This document shows, one piece after another, positions 21,238 to 29,912 of a stretch of DNA of 64,000 nt (within the stretch, counting starts at the first letter, position 1; each line of letters begins with the position of its first letter). This DNA comes from Deltaproteobacteria bacterium (lineage in GTDB: Bacteria; Desulfobacterota; GWC2-55-46), in contig JACRCL010000016.1 in assembly GCA_016219015.1 (NCBI GenBank), positions 149,317-213,316 of the forward strand, given 5' to 3'. The translations under genes and the position numbers were made by a program. The notes under the pieces were generated by a model. The model saw only the letters and a list, made by a program, of their open reading frames with translations, was not told the DNA's origin and made no database searches.

Positions 21238-21690
21238 ATGAGACCCGTCCTTACGGCGGCCATTGCGGCGGCGCTGTGCCTTCTTTCCATCGGCGCGGCA
21301 AAAGCGGCCGACACGGTCGCCGTCATAATAAACAGGGCCAACCTGGTGGACAGGCTCAATGAGAGCGAGATAAGGAAGATATACACCAATACCACGCTCT
21401 CATGGCCGGACGGGACCCCCATAACCATCTACGACTTATCCCTGCAGGACCCGCTTAGGGGGCTCTTCTCGGAAAAGATACTCGGGAAGACCCCCGACAA
21501 GGTCGCCGAGGAATGGGCGCACCTGAAGATCACCAACCAGGCGAAAAACCCGCCACAGGCCATGAAGAGCGAGTCTTTGATAGTAAGGAGGGTCTCAAGG
21601 GAGAAGGGCGCGATAGGGTACGTCTCGATCGGGGCCGTAAAGAACAACCAGAGCATAAGGATTGTGAATATAATCGTGGAAGATAATTGA
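21238..21690 (+). CDS. Small secreted phosphate-binding (PstS/PBP-like) domain protein
   Basis: Signal peptide; INRANLVDRLNESEIRKIYTNTTLSWPDGTPI...AIGYVSIGAVKN. Confidence 0.8.
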   Translation: MRPVLTAAIAAALCLLSIGAAKAADTVAVIINRANLVDRLNESEIRKIYTNTTLSWPDGTPITIYDLSLQDPLRGLFSEKILGKTPDKVAEEWAHLKITNQAKNPPQAMKSESLIVRRVSREKGAIGYVSIGAVKNNQSIRIVNIIVEDN

Positions 21691-21693
21691 GCC

Positions 21694-22008
21694 TTAGTAG
21701 TCAGTTCCGCAGGGGCCCTCTGTTATCTCGCCTACAGGCCTCTGGAACGTGTATTTGACAGGCTCGCCTATTAGCCTCCTGGCCGAAACCCCCACGCTCC
21801 CGGTCGGCAGCGTGAACGGCAGCCCCACGACGAATACCGCTGTGCCGAGGACGATGGCCGCAAGCCCCAGCGGCCTTGTAAGGACTATGTCGAACATCAT
21901 CTCGCCGCCCGTAGGCCCCTTGCAGTCTTCCGAGAAGGCCGGGACCGACGAGGCGAGGAATATGGCGGCAAGTATCAGGATAAAGGCCTTTTTCATTGGG
22001 CCCTCCAC
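21694..22008 (-). CDS. Small secreted/membrane protein of unknown function
   Basis: MKKAFILILAAIFLASSVPAFS signal peptide, then GLAAIVLGTAVFVVGLPFTLPTGS hydrophobic segment. Confidence 0.7.
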   Translation of the reverse strand: MEGPMKKAFILILAAIFLASSVPAFSEDCKGPTGGEMMFDIVLTRPLGLAAIVLGTAVFVVGLPFTLPTGSVGVSARRLIGEPVKYTFQRPVGEITEGPCGTDY

Positions 22009-22132
22009 TACGAACGCAATAAAAGTCTTTATACTTTGTTGTACTCCTCGGAAAATCCTCGACGTACAAAAGAGTACGCCTGCGGTTTTCCTCGTCGTCC
22101 GCCTCGTCTAAAGCCATTTCTTGCGTTCGTAG
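22008..22132. repeat. ~125 bp hairpin element with perfect 12-bp terminal inverted repeats
   Basis: CTACGAACGCAA ... TTGCGTTCGTAG; partial second copy begins at ~22149 (TGCGAACGCAATAAATGG). Confidence 0.7.
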
Positions 22133-22192
22133 CGCGTCGCTTTATTAATGCGAACGCAATAAATGGTTTTAGACTTAGTTGTGCCCTCGTCA

Positions 22193-22277
22193 TGTCATTC
22201 TGAGCGGAGCGAAGAATCTCGAGTACGAACCAGTAAATTGCGAGATTCTTCGGTCACGCTGCTTCCTCAGAATGACA
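22193..22277. repeat. TGTCATTCTGAG-type hairpin repeat, copy 1
   Basis: TGTCATTCTGAGCGGAGCGAAGAATCTCG...CGAGATTCTTCGG...CTCAGAATGACA. Confidence 0.75.
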
Positions 22278-22337
22278 GGAAACTTCCTTATACTAATTAA
22301 ACCCTCTAAATCGGGAAATTGCAAGCCCGCGGCCTAT

Positions 22338-23153
22338 TCAGGCGGGCAGCCCTTTTTCTACCAACTGTCTAAATGACGGGTGGAACGGGCCGCATACGAG
22401 GCTCTCCTCGAGCTCCCTTGTGGGTTGTAGCCCCATCTTTATAACCGGTATCCCTGCTTCCCTGAAGATATCCATGACGCCGCGGCAGATGGATACCATC
22501 TCGTCAAGGGACCACGGCCTGTAGGAGCCGCTTAAATACATCCTGTGGAGCGGGGTGCCCTTAAGCACGAGCGTCGGGTAGACCCTTATGAAATCCGGCG
22601 ATAGTGTTGCCACCCTTTCAGCCGTCGATATTATCGTATCTACCGTGTCCCCCGGCAGCCCCGGCATTATCTGTAGCCCAAGCCTCATGGACGAGCTTTT
22701 TATCAAGCGTGAGGCAAGCTCGGTTTGAGAGGACGTGTGCCCCCTGCCCGAAAGCCGTAAGACCTCGTCCGACATCGACTGGGCCCCGAGCTCTATCGTA
22801 TCCACCCCGTAGCCCTTGAGGAAACCGACGGTCTGGTCCTGGACGCAGTCCGGCCTCGTTGAGACGCGGACGCCGTCTATAAGGCCTTTTTCGAGATATC
22901 CGTAAGAGACGGCCAGATAACGCGCCTGGTCCTCTTTTGGCAGGGCCGTGAAGCTCCCGCCGTAGAATGCGGCCTCCCGCCTCCCGTTGCCCTTCCACGT
23001 CGAAAGATGGGCGTCGATCGTTTTCTTCACCTCATCCATGGAGGGCAGAGCCGAGCTGCCAGTGATGCCGTTCTGGTCGCAGAAGACGCACTGGTGCGGG
23101 CAGCCGCCGAATGGGAGGAATATGGGGATTATAAGCTGTTTTTTCCTGGCCAT
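22338..23153 (-). CDS. Radical SAM protein (Elp3-like)
   Basis: IPIFLPFGGCPHQCVFCDQ; VSTRPDCV; ELGAQS; LQIMPGLPGDT. Confidence 0.85.
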   Translation of the reverse strand: MARKKQLIIPIFLPFGGCPHQCVFCDQNGITGSSALPSMDEVKKTIDAHLSTWKGNGRREAAFYGGSFTALPKEDQARYLAVSYGYLEKGLIDGVRVSTRPDCVQDQTVGFLKGYGVDTIELGAQSMSDEVLRLSGRGHTSSQTELASRLIKSSSMRLGLQIMPGLPGDTVDTIISTAERVATLSPDFIRVYPTLVLKGTPLHRMYLSGSYRPWSLDEMVSICRGVMDIFREAGIPVIKMGLQPTRELEESLVCGPFHPSFRQLVEKGLPA

Positions 23154-23890
23154 CGGGGGGTTTCGGGGAAGTGTTCCTTGTATTTGAGCTTGAGCTTTTT
23201 CAGCGCCTCGCCCGCGGCGAACTGCTCGGCGTCTTTTTTCTTCGAGGCCGAGCCGGTGCCGAATATCTCCCCGGTTATCATCACCTCGACCTCGAACCTC
23301 TTCCTGTGGGCCGGGCCGTCCTCCTTTACGAGCCTGTAGACGGGGGCCTCCTTGAAGACCTTCTGCGCCAGCTCCTGCAGCCTGGGCTTGTAGTCGAAAT
23401 GGCTGTGATCGAGGTGGGCCGTTTCAATAAGGGGCGAGAAGAGCGTATCGATGTAGGAGAAGACCCCCTTGAACCCGTGCTCGAAGTAAACGGCCGCTAT
23501 CAGGGCCTCGAACGCGCCCGCGAGTATCGTGGGGTTGTCCGCCCCGCCGGAGTTCCTTTCGCCCTTGCCGAGGAGCAGGTATTCGTTCAGGCAGAGCTTT
23601 TTCGCTATCCTCGCCAGCGTGTGCCTGTTGACGAGCTTTGCCCGCAGCTTCGTAAGCTCGCCCTCGTCTATCTCCGGGAACTTCTGGTAGAGCATGTGGC
23701 TTATCGCGTTAGACAATACCGCGTCGCCGAGGAACTCGAGCCTCTCGTTCGATTCCGTAAACTTCAGCGCCGCGGCTTCTCTCTCGTTCAGGAAAGACCT
23801 GTGGATAAAAACCTTTTGCAGCAGCTCCATGTCGTCGAATGAAATAGGCAGGCTGTTCCTGAAGCCGTCGAGAAGGGTATGCTTCTTCAC
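23129..23890 (-). CDS. rnc: Ribonuclease III
   Basis: NERLEFLGDAVL signature; C-terminal dsRBD (KDAEQFAAGEALKKL). Confidence 0.95.
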   Translation of the reverse strand: MKKHTLLDGFRNSLPISFDDMELLQKVFIHRSFLNEREAAALKFTESNERLEFLGDAVLSNAISHMLYQKFPEIDEGELTKLRAKLVNRHTLARIAKKLCLNEYLLLGKGERNSGGADNPTILAGAFEALIAAVYFEHGFKGVFSYIDTLFSPLIETAHLDHSHFDYKPRLQELAQKVFKEAPVYRLVKEDGPAHRKRFEVEVMITGEIFGTGSASKKKDAEQFAAGEALKKLKLKYKEHFPETPRWPGKNSL

Positions 23891-25212
23891 ATTCCTCCGG
23901 ATATCATAGCGTCCATCCCGCTCTCATTATACCCTGAAAGCGCCACCCGCGTCAGCGTATTTTTGAGCCGGTCGTCTCCTTGAAACGCCACGGGTATGTA
24001 GTTACGCGCCCTGCCTTTCAAGAGGTTGGTATTCTTATCCCTCGAACCCTCCACAAGGACCTCCGCCGTTTTATCGATAAAAGCCCTGTAGAATTCGAGC
24101 CTCTTTAGCGTATCGAGCTCCTTCAATTTCTCGCACCGCGCCCTTATCGCCTTCGGGTCCACCTGCCCCGGTGCCACGGCCGCCGGGGTCCCTTTCCTCT
24201 TCGAGAAAGGGAATATGTGGAGGTAGGATACCGGGAGGTCCCTTAAAAGCGAGAAAGTGTTCTCGAACTCCCTTTCCCCTTCGCCCGGAAAGCCCGCTAT
24301 CACGTCAACCCCGATGGATATCTCTTTTACCATTGATGCCAACCTGACCTTTTCGGCGAACTCGCCCGCCGTATAGGGTCTGCGCATACCGCGGATAACG
24401 GCGTCGTCCCCGCTCTGCAAGGGGAGGTGGAGGTGGTTGCAGACCCTTTTCGCGCCCTTGAGGATGTCTATAAGCTCGCCGGTCACCTCGTCCGGGTCAA
24501 GGGAGCTTATCCTGAACCGGCAGGGGTAGTCCTCGTTTTCGATGAGCCGGAGTATCGAGGTGAGATCCGTCCTTTCCCCGAGGTCATTCCCGTACGCGCC
24601 GAGGTGTATCCCCGTAAGGATTATCTCCCTGTAGCCGTTTTCAATCAGCGTCTCTATCTCTTTCCGCACCTCCGGCAGGGGGAGGCTCTTTGAAGAGCCC
24701 CTTGCCTTAGGTATGATGCAGTAGGAGCAGGCCCTGTTGCACCCCTCCTGCACCTTGAGGTTCGCCCTCGTCCTTCCGCCGGAGCCGTGGGCGCGGAGCG
24801 TGAACGGCGCGCCGGAACTAAAGCCGCTTACGACGGTCCTCGTTGAGGACTGCCTGCCGCTTCGGAGGAATTCTACTATCCTGTCCTTCTCCGGGTTCCC
24901 GACGACAAAATCAACGCCTTCGATGCGGCTCACCTCTTCGGGGGAGACCTGCGCGTAGCAGCCCGTGACGATGACCACGGCATCGGGGTTTATCTTCCGC
25001 ACCCTTCTTATGAGCTGGCGGGACTGGTAGTCGGTCTTGCCCGTGACCGTGCAGGTGTTTATTATGCAGGCGTCTGCCGCTTCAGGGAAGGGGACTATCT
25101 CGAGGTCCGCGCCCCTCAATGCCTCTTCGAGCGCGGAGGAGTCGTATTGGTTTGATTTGCAGCCGAGGGTCTGTATCGATACCCTTAGATGTCCTTTTCT
25201 TTCAGCAAGCAT
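23887..25212 (-). CDS. mtaB: tRNA t6A37 methylthiotransferase MtaB
   Basis: IQTLGCKSNQYDS; INTCTVTGKTDYQSRQ; CNRACSYCIIPKARG; start MLAERKGH likely. Confidence 0.93.
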   Translation of the reverse strand: MLAERKGHLRVSIQTLGCKSNQYDSSALEEALRGADLEIVPFPEAADACIINTCTVTGKTDYQSRQLIRRVRKINPDAVVIVTGCYAQVSPEEVSRIEGVDFVVGNPEKDRIVEFLRSGRQSSTRTVVSGFSSGAPFTLRAHGSGGRTRANLKVQEGCNRACSYCIIPKARGSSKSLPLPEVRKEIETLIENGYREIILTGIHLGAYGNDLGERTDLTSILRLIENEDYPCRFRISSLDPDEVTGELIDILKGAKRVCNHLHLPLQSGDDAVIRGMRRPYTAGEFAEKVRLASMVKEISIGVDVIAGFPGEGEREFENTFSLLRDLPVSYLHIFPFSKRKGTPAAVAPGQVDPKAIRARCEKLKELDTLKRLEFYRAFIDKTAEVLVEGSRDKNTNLLKGRARNYIPVAFQGDDRLKNTLTRVALSGYNESGMDAMISGGM

Positions 25213-25214
25213 CT

Positions 25215-26312
25215 TTATTTTATCGCCCGCTCTATCCACCCGCCCCCGAGCACCTCATCATTCATGTAGAAGACGACGGCCTGCCCCGGCGTGACGGCCT
25301 TCTGCGGCTCCGTGAAATCGACCCTCGCCATCCCGTTATCAAACGGCCTGATGGTGGAAATTACCCCGGTGTGCCTGTAGCGTATCTTTACGGAAATCCC
25401 TTCAAGCCCGCCTTCCGAAAAAGCGCGCCCGGCGCTTTCAGATATCCAGTTTATCTCTCTCGCTATAAGAGAGCCTGAATAGAGCCCGTCTATCGGCCCT
25501 ACCACGAGGCGGTTTCCGGCCGTGTCTATGTCGAGCACGTAAAACGGCCCGCCCGAGAGGTTCAAGCCCTTCCTCTGCCCGATGGTGTAGTTGAAGAGCC
25601 CGGCGTGCGAGCCGAGTACCCTGCCCGATGCGTCCACTATCTCCCCGGCCCTGGCACTTACCCTCGATGAGAGGAAATCCGCGTAGCTCGGCTCCTCGAC
25701 GAAGCATATCTCCTGGGACTCCCTCTTATCAGAGGTCCGCAGGCCCCTTGCCCTCGCGTACTCCCGTACCTCGGCCTTTGTCATATCGCCGACCGGGAAG
25801 AGCACGCGGGAGAGCTGTTCAGAGGTCATGGTAAAGAGGAAATAGCTCTGGTCCTTTTCAGGGTCAACGCCCTTCAGGAGCTTATGCACGCCGTTGTCCT
25901 TTATGATACGGGCGTAATGGCCCGTTGCTAAGAAGTCGGCCTCGAGGCCCAGCGCCTTTTTAAGGAGCACCTCGAACTTCAGCACCTGGTTGCACTTCAC
26001 GCACGGGTTCGGGGTCTGCCCGCTTAAATACCCGGCGACGAAATAATCGACGACCTCTTTTGAGAAGGCCTCCTCCACGTTTACGACGTAGAAGGGGACG
26101 TCCAGCCTATCGGCGACCGCCCTCGCGTCGTGGATGTCGTCGAGCGAGCAGCAGCTGCCGGATGTGCCGCCCCTGGCGTCATCTTTCCTTGAGTAGTCCC
26201 ATAGCTGCATCGATACGCCTATGCACTCGTAGCCCTCGTCCTTCAACTTTGCGAGGGCCACGGAAGAGTCCACCCCTCCGCTCATGGCGACCATTACCCG
26301 TTTTCTGCCCAT
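25215..26312 (-). CDS. mnmA: tRNA-specific 2-thiouridylase MnmA
   Basis: MGRKRVMVAMSGGVDSSVALAKLKDEGY; TPNPCVKCNQ; ATGHYARI; start trimmed from the ORF at 26408. Confidence 0.95.
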   Translation of the reverse strand: MGRKRVMVAMSGGVDSSVALAKLKDEGYECIGVSMQLWDYSRKDDARGGTSGSCCSLDDIHDARAVADRLDVPFYVVNVEEAFSKEVVDYFVAGYLSGQTPNPCVKCNQVLKFEVLLKKALGLEADFLATGHYARIIKDNGVHKLLKGVDPEKDQSYFLFTMTSEQLSRVLFPVGDMTKAEVREYARARGLRTSDKRESQEICFVEEPSYADFLSSRVSARAGEIVDASGRVLGSHAGLFNYTIGQRKGLNLSGGPFYVLDIDTAGNRLVVGPIDGLYSGSLIAREINWISESAGRAFSEGGLEGISVKIRYRHTGVISTIRPFDNGMARVDFTEPQKAVTPGQAVVFYMNDEVLGGGWIERAIK

Positions 26313-26432
26313 GGTGACCTGTATTAAATCCTCCCGGATAAAAAGGTATTTCCTTAATTTTAATAGAGAAAATGGAATTAATCCATTAAAAAAAGATTTG
26401 CATGCCATGTATAAGGTGTAAGCTGAAAACCC

Positions 26433-26479
26433 CTATGCCCGAAAGCGCATGGCAATGCGCAAAGAGGCCTTGGCTAAAA
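26433..26479. repeat. Second copy of the ~46 bp dispersed repeat (inverted relative to 5351)
   Basis: CTATGCCCGAAAGCGCATGGCAATGCGCAAAGAGGCCTTGGCTAAA. Confidence 0.75.
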
Positions 26480-26570
26480 GATAATCTTTTTTGGTTTTAC
26501 GAAGTTTAGGGTTCAGGTTACAAACCTGAACCCGCATTGTGTGGGGGGCAGCGGGGATTATCAAAAAACA

Positions 26571-26598
26571 AACCCCCCGCGTGAATACGCGGGGGGTT
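26571..26598. terminator. Terminator-like hairpin downstream of iscU
   Basis: AACCCCCCGCGTGAATACGCGGGGGGTT. Confidence 0.7.
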
Positions 26599-26625
26599 AT
26601 CGATTAAAAGCCTTCAGTCCTGCTC

Positions 26626-27000
26626 CTACTTCGCGCCCTGCTTCTTCTTATAGTCCTCGATGGCCGAGTGGAGCGCGTCGGCCGCGAGGTTCGAGCAGTG
26701 CATCTTTACGGGCGGCAGGCCGTCGAGAGCCTCGGCCACCGTGGCGTTCGATATCTTCTCCGCCTCCGTAAGGTCCTTGCCCTTTACGAGCTCCGTGACC
26801 ATCGAGCTCGTGGCGATGGCCGCGCCGCAGCCGAAGGTCTTGAACTTCACGTCGGTAATTTTATCGTTCTCGACCTTTATCGTGAGCTTCATTATATCGC
26901 CGCAGGCCGGGTTGCCGACCATGCCGGTGCCGCTCGGGTTCTCCACCTCACCGACGTTCCTCGGGTTCGAGAAGTGGTCCATCACCTTTTCGCTGTACAT
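26626..27000 (-). CDS. iscU: Fe-S cluster assembly scaffold IscU/NifU N-domain
   Basis: MYSEKVMDHFSNPRNVGEVENPSGTGMVGNPACGDIMKLTIKVE; KTFGCGAAIATSS; KMHCSNLAADALH. Confidence 0.95.
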   Translation of the reverse strand: MYSEKVMDHFSNPRNVGEVENPSGTGMVGNPACGDIMKLTIKVENDKITDVKFKTFGCGAAIATSSMVTELVKGKDLTEAEKISNATVAEALDGLPPVKMHCSNLAADALHSAIEDYKKKQGAK

Positions 27001-27028
27001 TTTATATCTCCTTGAAGAGTTATACCTG

Positions 27029-28195
27029 CTACTTCGCTGCCGCGTAGAGCGGCGACATCGACCTCATCCTCTCCACTATGGGCGGCATTATCTCGATGAG
27101 GTAGTCTATCTCCCCGGCCGTGTTCGATTTGCCGAGGCTGAACCTCACGGAGCCGTGAGAGAGCTCGTGGCTCAGGCTCATGGCCAGCAGGACGTGCGAG
27201 GGCTCGAGGCTCCCGGACGTGCAGGCCGAGCCCGATGAGGCCGCTATGCCCTTCATGTCGAGGTTCAAAAGGAGCGATTCGCCCTCGACGAACTCGAAGC
27301 TTATATTCGCGGTGTTCGGCAGCCTCTTTTCAAGGTGTCCGTTTACCTTTATGTGCGGTATCTTTTCGGCTATCCCCTTCTCAAGCCGCTCCCTCAGCGC
27401 CTTGAGGTGAGTTATCTCCCTGTCCATGTCCTTCAGGGCTATATCGCAGGCCTTCCCGAAGCCGACTATCCCCGCGACGTTCTCGGTGCCGCCGCGCCTG
27501 TTCCTCTCGTGGTGGCCGCCGTGGATCAGGGGGACGAGCCTTACGCCCCTGCGCGCGAAGAGCGCGCCTACTCCCTTGGGCCCGTAGAGCTTATGCCCCG
27601 AGATGGTCAGGAGGTCGATATTCAATTTCTGGAGGTCGATGGGGATCTTGCCCGCGGCCTGCACCGCGTCCGTATGGAACGTGACGCCCTTTTCCTTTGC
27701 GATATCCCCTATCTCCTTTATGGGGGAGAGGACCCCGGTCTCGTTATTGGCGAACATCACGGTGATGAGGATGGTCCTGGGGGTTATCGCGGACTTGAGC
27801 GCGTTGAGGTCGATCAACCCGTCGGTGTCGACGTCGAGGTAGGTCACGTCGAAGCCGTCTTTCTGCAGGTGCTTGCAGGTATTCAATACCGCCGGGTGCT
27901 CGACCTTGGTGGTGATTATGTGGTTGCCCTTGTCCTTCTTCGCGTAGGCGAGCCCCTTTATGGCGTGGTTGTCCCCCTCGGTGCCGGAGCTTGTGAAAAT
28001 TATCTCGAGCGGGGTGCAGTTCAAAAGCCTTGCGACGCTTTCGCGCGCGTCCTCCACGGCCTTTCTCGTGCCCCTTCCGGCCCAGTGTATTGAAGACGGG
28101 TTGCCCCACTGTTCCTTGAGGAACGGGACCATCGCCTCGAAGACCTCGTCCAGCACGGGCGTGGTCGCGTTATGGTCAAAGTATATCTTGTTCAA
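27029..28195 (-). CDS. iscS: Cysteine desulfurase IscS/NifS
   Basis: MNKIYFDHNATTPVLDEV; ISGHKLYGPKGVGAL; ASSGSACTSGSLEPSHVLLAM. Confidence 0.95.
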   Translation of the reverse strand: MNKIYFDHNATTPVLDEVFEAMVPFLKEQWGNPSSIHWAGRGTRKAVEDARESVARLLNCTPLEIIFTSSGTEGDNHAIKGLAYAKKDKGNHIITTKVEHPAVLNTCKHLQKDGFDVTYLDVDTDGLIDLNALKSAITPRTILITVMFANNETGVLSPIKEIGDIAKEKGVTFHTDAVQAAGKIPIDLQKLNIDLLTISGHKLYGPKGVGALFARRGVRLVPLIHGGHHERNRRGGTENVAGIVGFGKACDIALKDMDREITHLKALRERLEKGIAEKIPHIKVNGHLEKRLPNTANISFEFVEGESLLLNLDMKGIAASSGSACTSGSLEPSHVLLAMSLSHELSHGSVRFSLGKSNTAGEIDYLIEIMPPIVERMRSMSPLYAAAK

Positions 28196-28219
28196 GGTAA
28201 GAGACTCCTCCTTTCAATT

Positions 28220-28674
28220 TCACAAACAGCGCTGCAGGTTCGTTCCCGTGGAATTTACGTTGTGGAGCTTCGCCTCATGGCTCAGGTCCTCGATGGTCAC
28301 GGAGTTAAGGAACTCGGCTATTTTTTCGGCAAGGCCCTTCCAGACCCTCTGGGTTATGCACTTCTCGGCCCTCTCGCAGCCGCTGCCGAGGTCGAGGCAG
28401 GCTACCGGGTTCAAAGGCTCCTCGACGACCTTTATGACCTCGCCGACGCTTATCCCGGAAGGGGCTTTTGCCAGCACGTAGCCGCCGCCCGGCCCCCTTA
28501 CGCTCTTTACTATCCTGCCCTTGCGGAGCTTTACGAAGAGCTGTTCGAGGTAGGATAGAGATATACCTTCTTCGAGGGAGATGTCCTTGAGTGTCACCGG
28601 GTTTTCGCCGGAGTGGCAGGCGAGGTTCACCATGGCCCTTACCGCGTACTGTCCTTTTGTCGATAGCCTCAAAT
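28220..28674 (-). CDS. iscR: Rrf2-family regulator, IscR-like
   Basis: LRLSTKGQYAVRAMVNLACHSGENPVTLKDISLEEGISLSYLEQLF; VRGPGGGYVLAK; three Cys (CLDLGSGCERAEKCI). Probable TTG start, shorter than the ORF from 28729. Confidence 0.92.
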
Positions 28675-28762
28675 GCGGCCCCGTCCCTTTCAATCGCCGG
28701 GCAAATCTCCCGCGCCCGGCTAAAAACAAACTGTTTAAAAAGCGCTTACGCCAGATAAAAAC

Positions 28763-28795
28763 AATCTAATATACCTTATCATTTTTGTCAAGTAT
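28763..28795 (-). promoter_or_regulatory. Promoter with overlapping IscR type 1-like operator for iscR-iscS-iscU
   Basis: Minus strand ATACTTGACAAAAATGATAAGGTAT (28795-28771) contains -35 TTGACA; 17 bp downstream is TAGATT. Confidence 0.65.
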
Positions 28796-28862
28796 TGTTT
28801 TGCCAAAAAAATCGCCTTATTGCATGGACAGCGGCAGGGGCCTCTGCTATAATGTCTAAGGC

Positions 28863-29912
28863 ATGAGAAACATTGAACAATTCAGGTATATTACCGCTGC
28901 GGGCCTCGATAAGCTCGTCTCCCGCCTCATTGAAGATTATACAGTATTCGGCACAATAAAAAAGGACGGTTTCCCAGCTTTTTCGAAGATAACCGATGTA
29001 AAGGAACTTGAATTGGCCCAGACGCCCACGCACCTTTCGGCCAAGGAGTTCCTCTTTCCCCAGCGCGAAACCCTGTTGAAGTTCGACATCCGCAACAACA
29101 TCCATGAGGCCGTAATAGAGGCGAAGGAGCAGGTCATAATAGGGCTCCATTCGTGCGATATCCACGCCATAGCCCTTATGGACAGGGTCTTTGCAGAGGG
29201 CAGGCCGGACGCGAACTACCTCGCCCGCCGGAATAAGACCATCATAATCGGCTCGGACTGCATGCCGGATAACTTCTGCTTCTGCAAGAGCATGGGCACC
29301 ATGAACGCGGAGGAGGGCTTCGACCTCTTCCTCCACAAGGTCAAAAACGGGTACCTTGTAAGGGTCGGCTCCAAAAAAGGCGGCAGGCTCCTATCCAGAT
29401 ATACGGCAACACTCAGGCCCACGGCCGGGAAGTTCAGAGAGCTCGACGAGTCCATGAAAATCCGGGAGGCGTCTTTCGCGGCAAAGCTCGACGCGGGCGT
29501 TGAAGAGCTGCCTGCCATCTACGAGGGCGCATATGAAAGCCCGGTCTGGGACAAGATAGGCGCGATATGCACGGGCTGCGGGTCGTGCAACAACGTCTGC
29601 CCGACGTGCTACTGCTTCGACATCAAGGACGAGGTAAGGCCGAACCTGCGCGAGGGCGCGCGGGTCAGGGTCTGGGACGGCTGCACGCTCGAGGACTTCG
29701 CAAAGGTAGCCGGAGGGCACAACTTCAGGAAGACACGGGCTGAGCGTCTGAGGCACCGCTTCAACCGCAAGTTCAGGTACCTCTCCGACAGGTTCGGGGA
29801 GCTTTTCTGCGTGGGCTGCGGCAGGTGCTCGAGGACGTGCCTCGTGAAGATCAACATAGTGGAAGTAACGAATGAAATCATACGAGAGTCGAAAAGAGCC
29901 GGAAGAAAATAA
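28863..29912 (+). CDS. 4Fe-4S oxidoreductase subunit (sulfhydrogenase beta / anaerobic sulfite reductase A-like)
   Basis: Two ferredoxin cluster motifs CTGCGSCNNVCPTCYC and CVGCGRCSRTC; paired with the FAD/NAD subunit. Confidence 0.85.
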   Translation: MRNIEQFRYITAAGLDKLVSRLIEDYTVFGTIKKDGFPAFSKITDVKELELAQTPTHLSAKEFLFPQRETLLKFDIRNNIHEAVIEAKEQVIIGLHSCDIHAIALMDRVFAEGRPDANYLARRNKTIIIGSDCMPDNFCFCKSMGTMNAEEGFDLFLHKVKNGYLVRVGSKKGGRLLSRYTATLRPTAGKFRELDESMKIREASFAAKLDAGVEELPAIYEGAYESPVWDKIGAICTGCGSCNNVCPTCYCFDIKDEVRPNLREGARVRVWDGCTLEDFAKVAGGHNFRKTRAERLRHRFNRKFRYLSDRFGELFCVGCGRCSRTCLVKINIVEVTNEIIRESKRAGRK

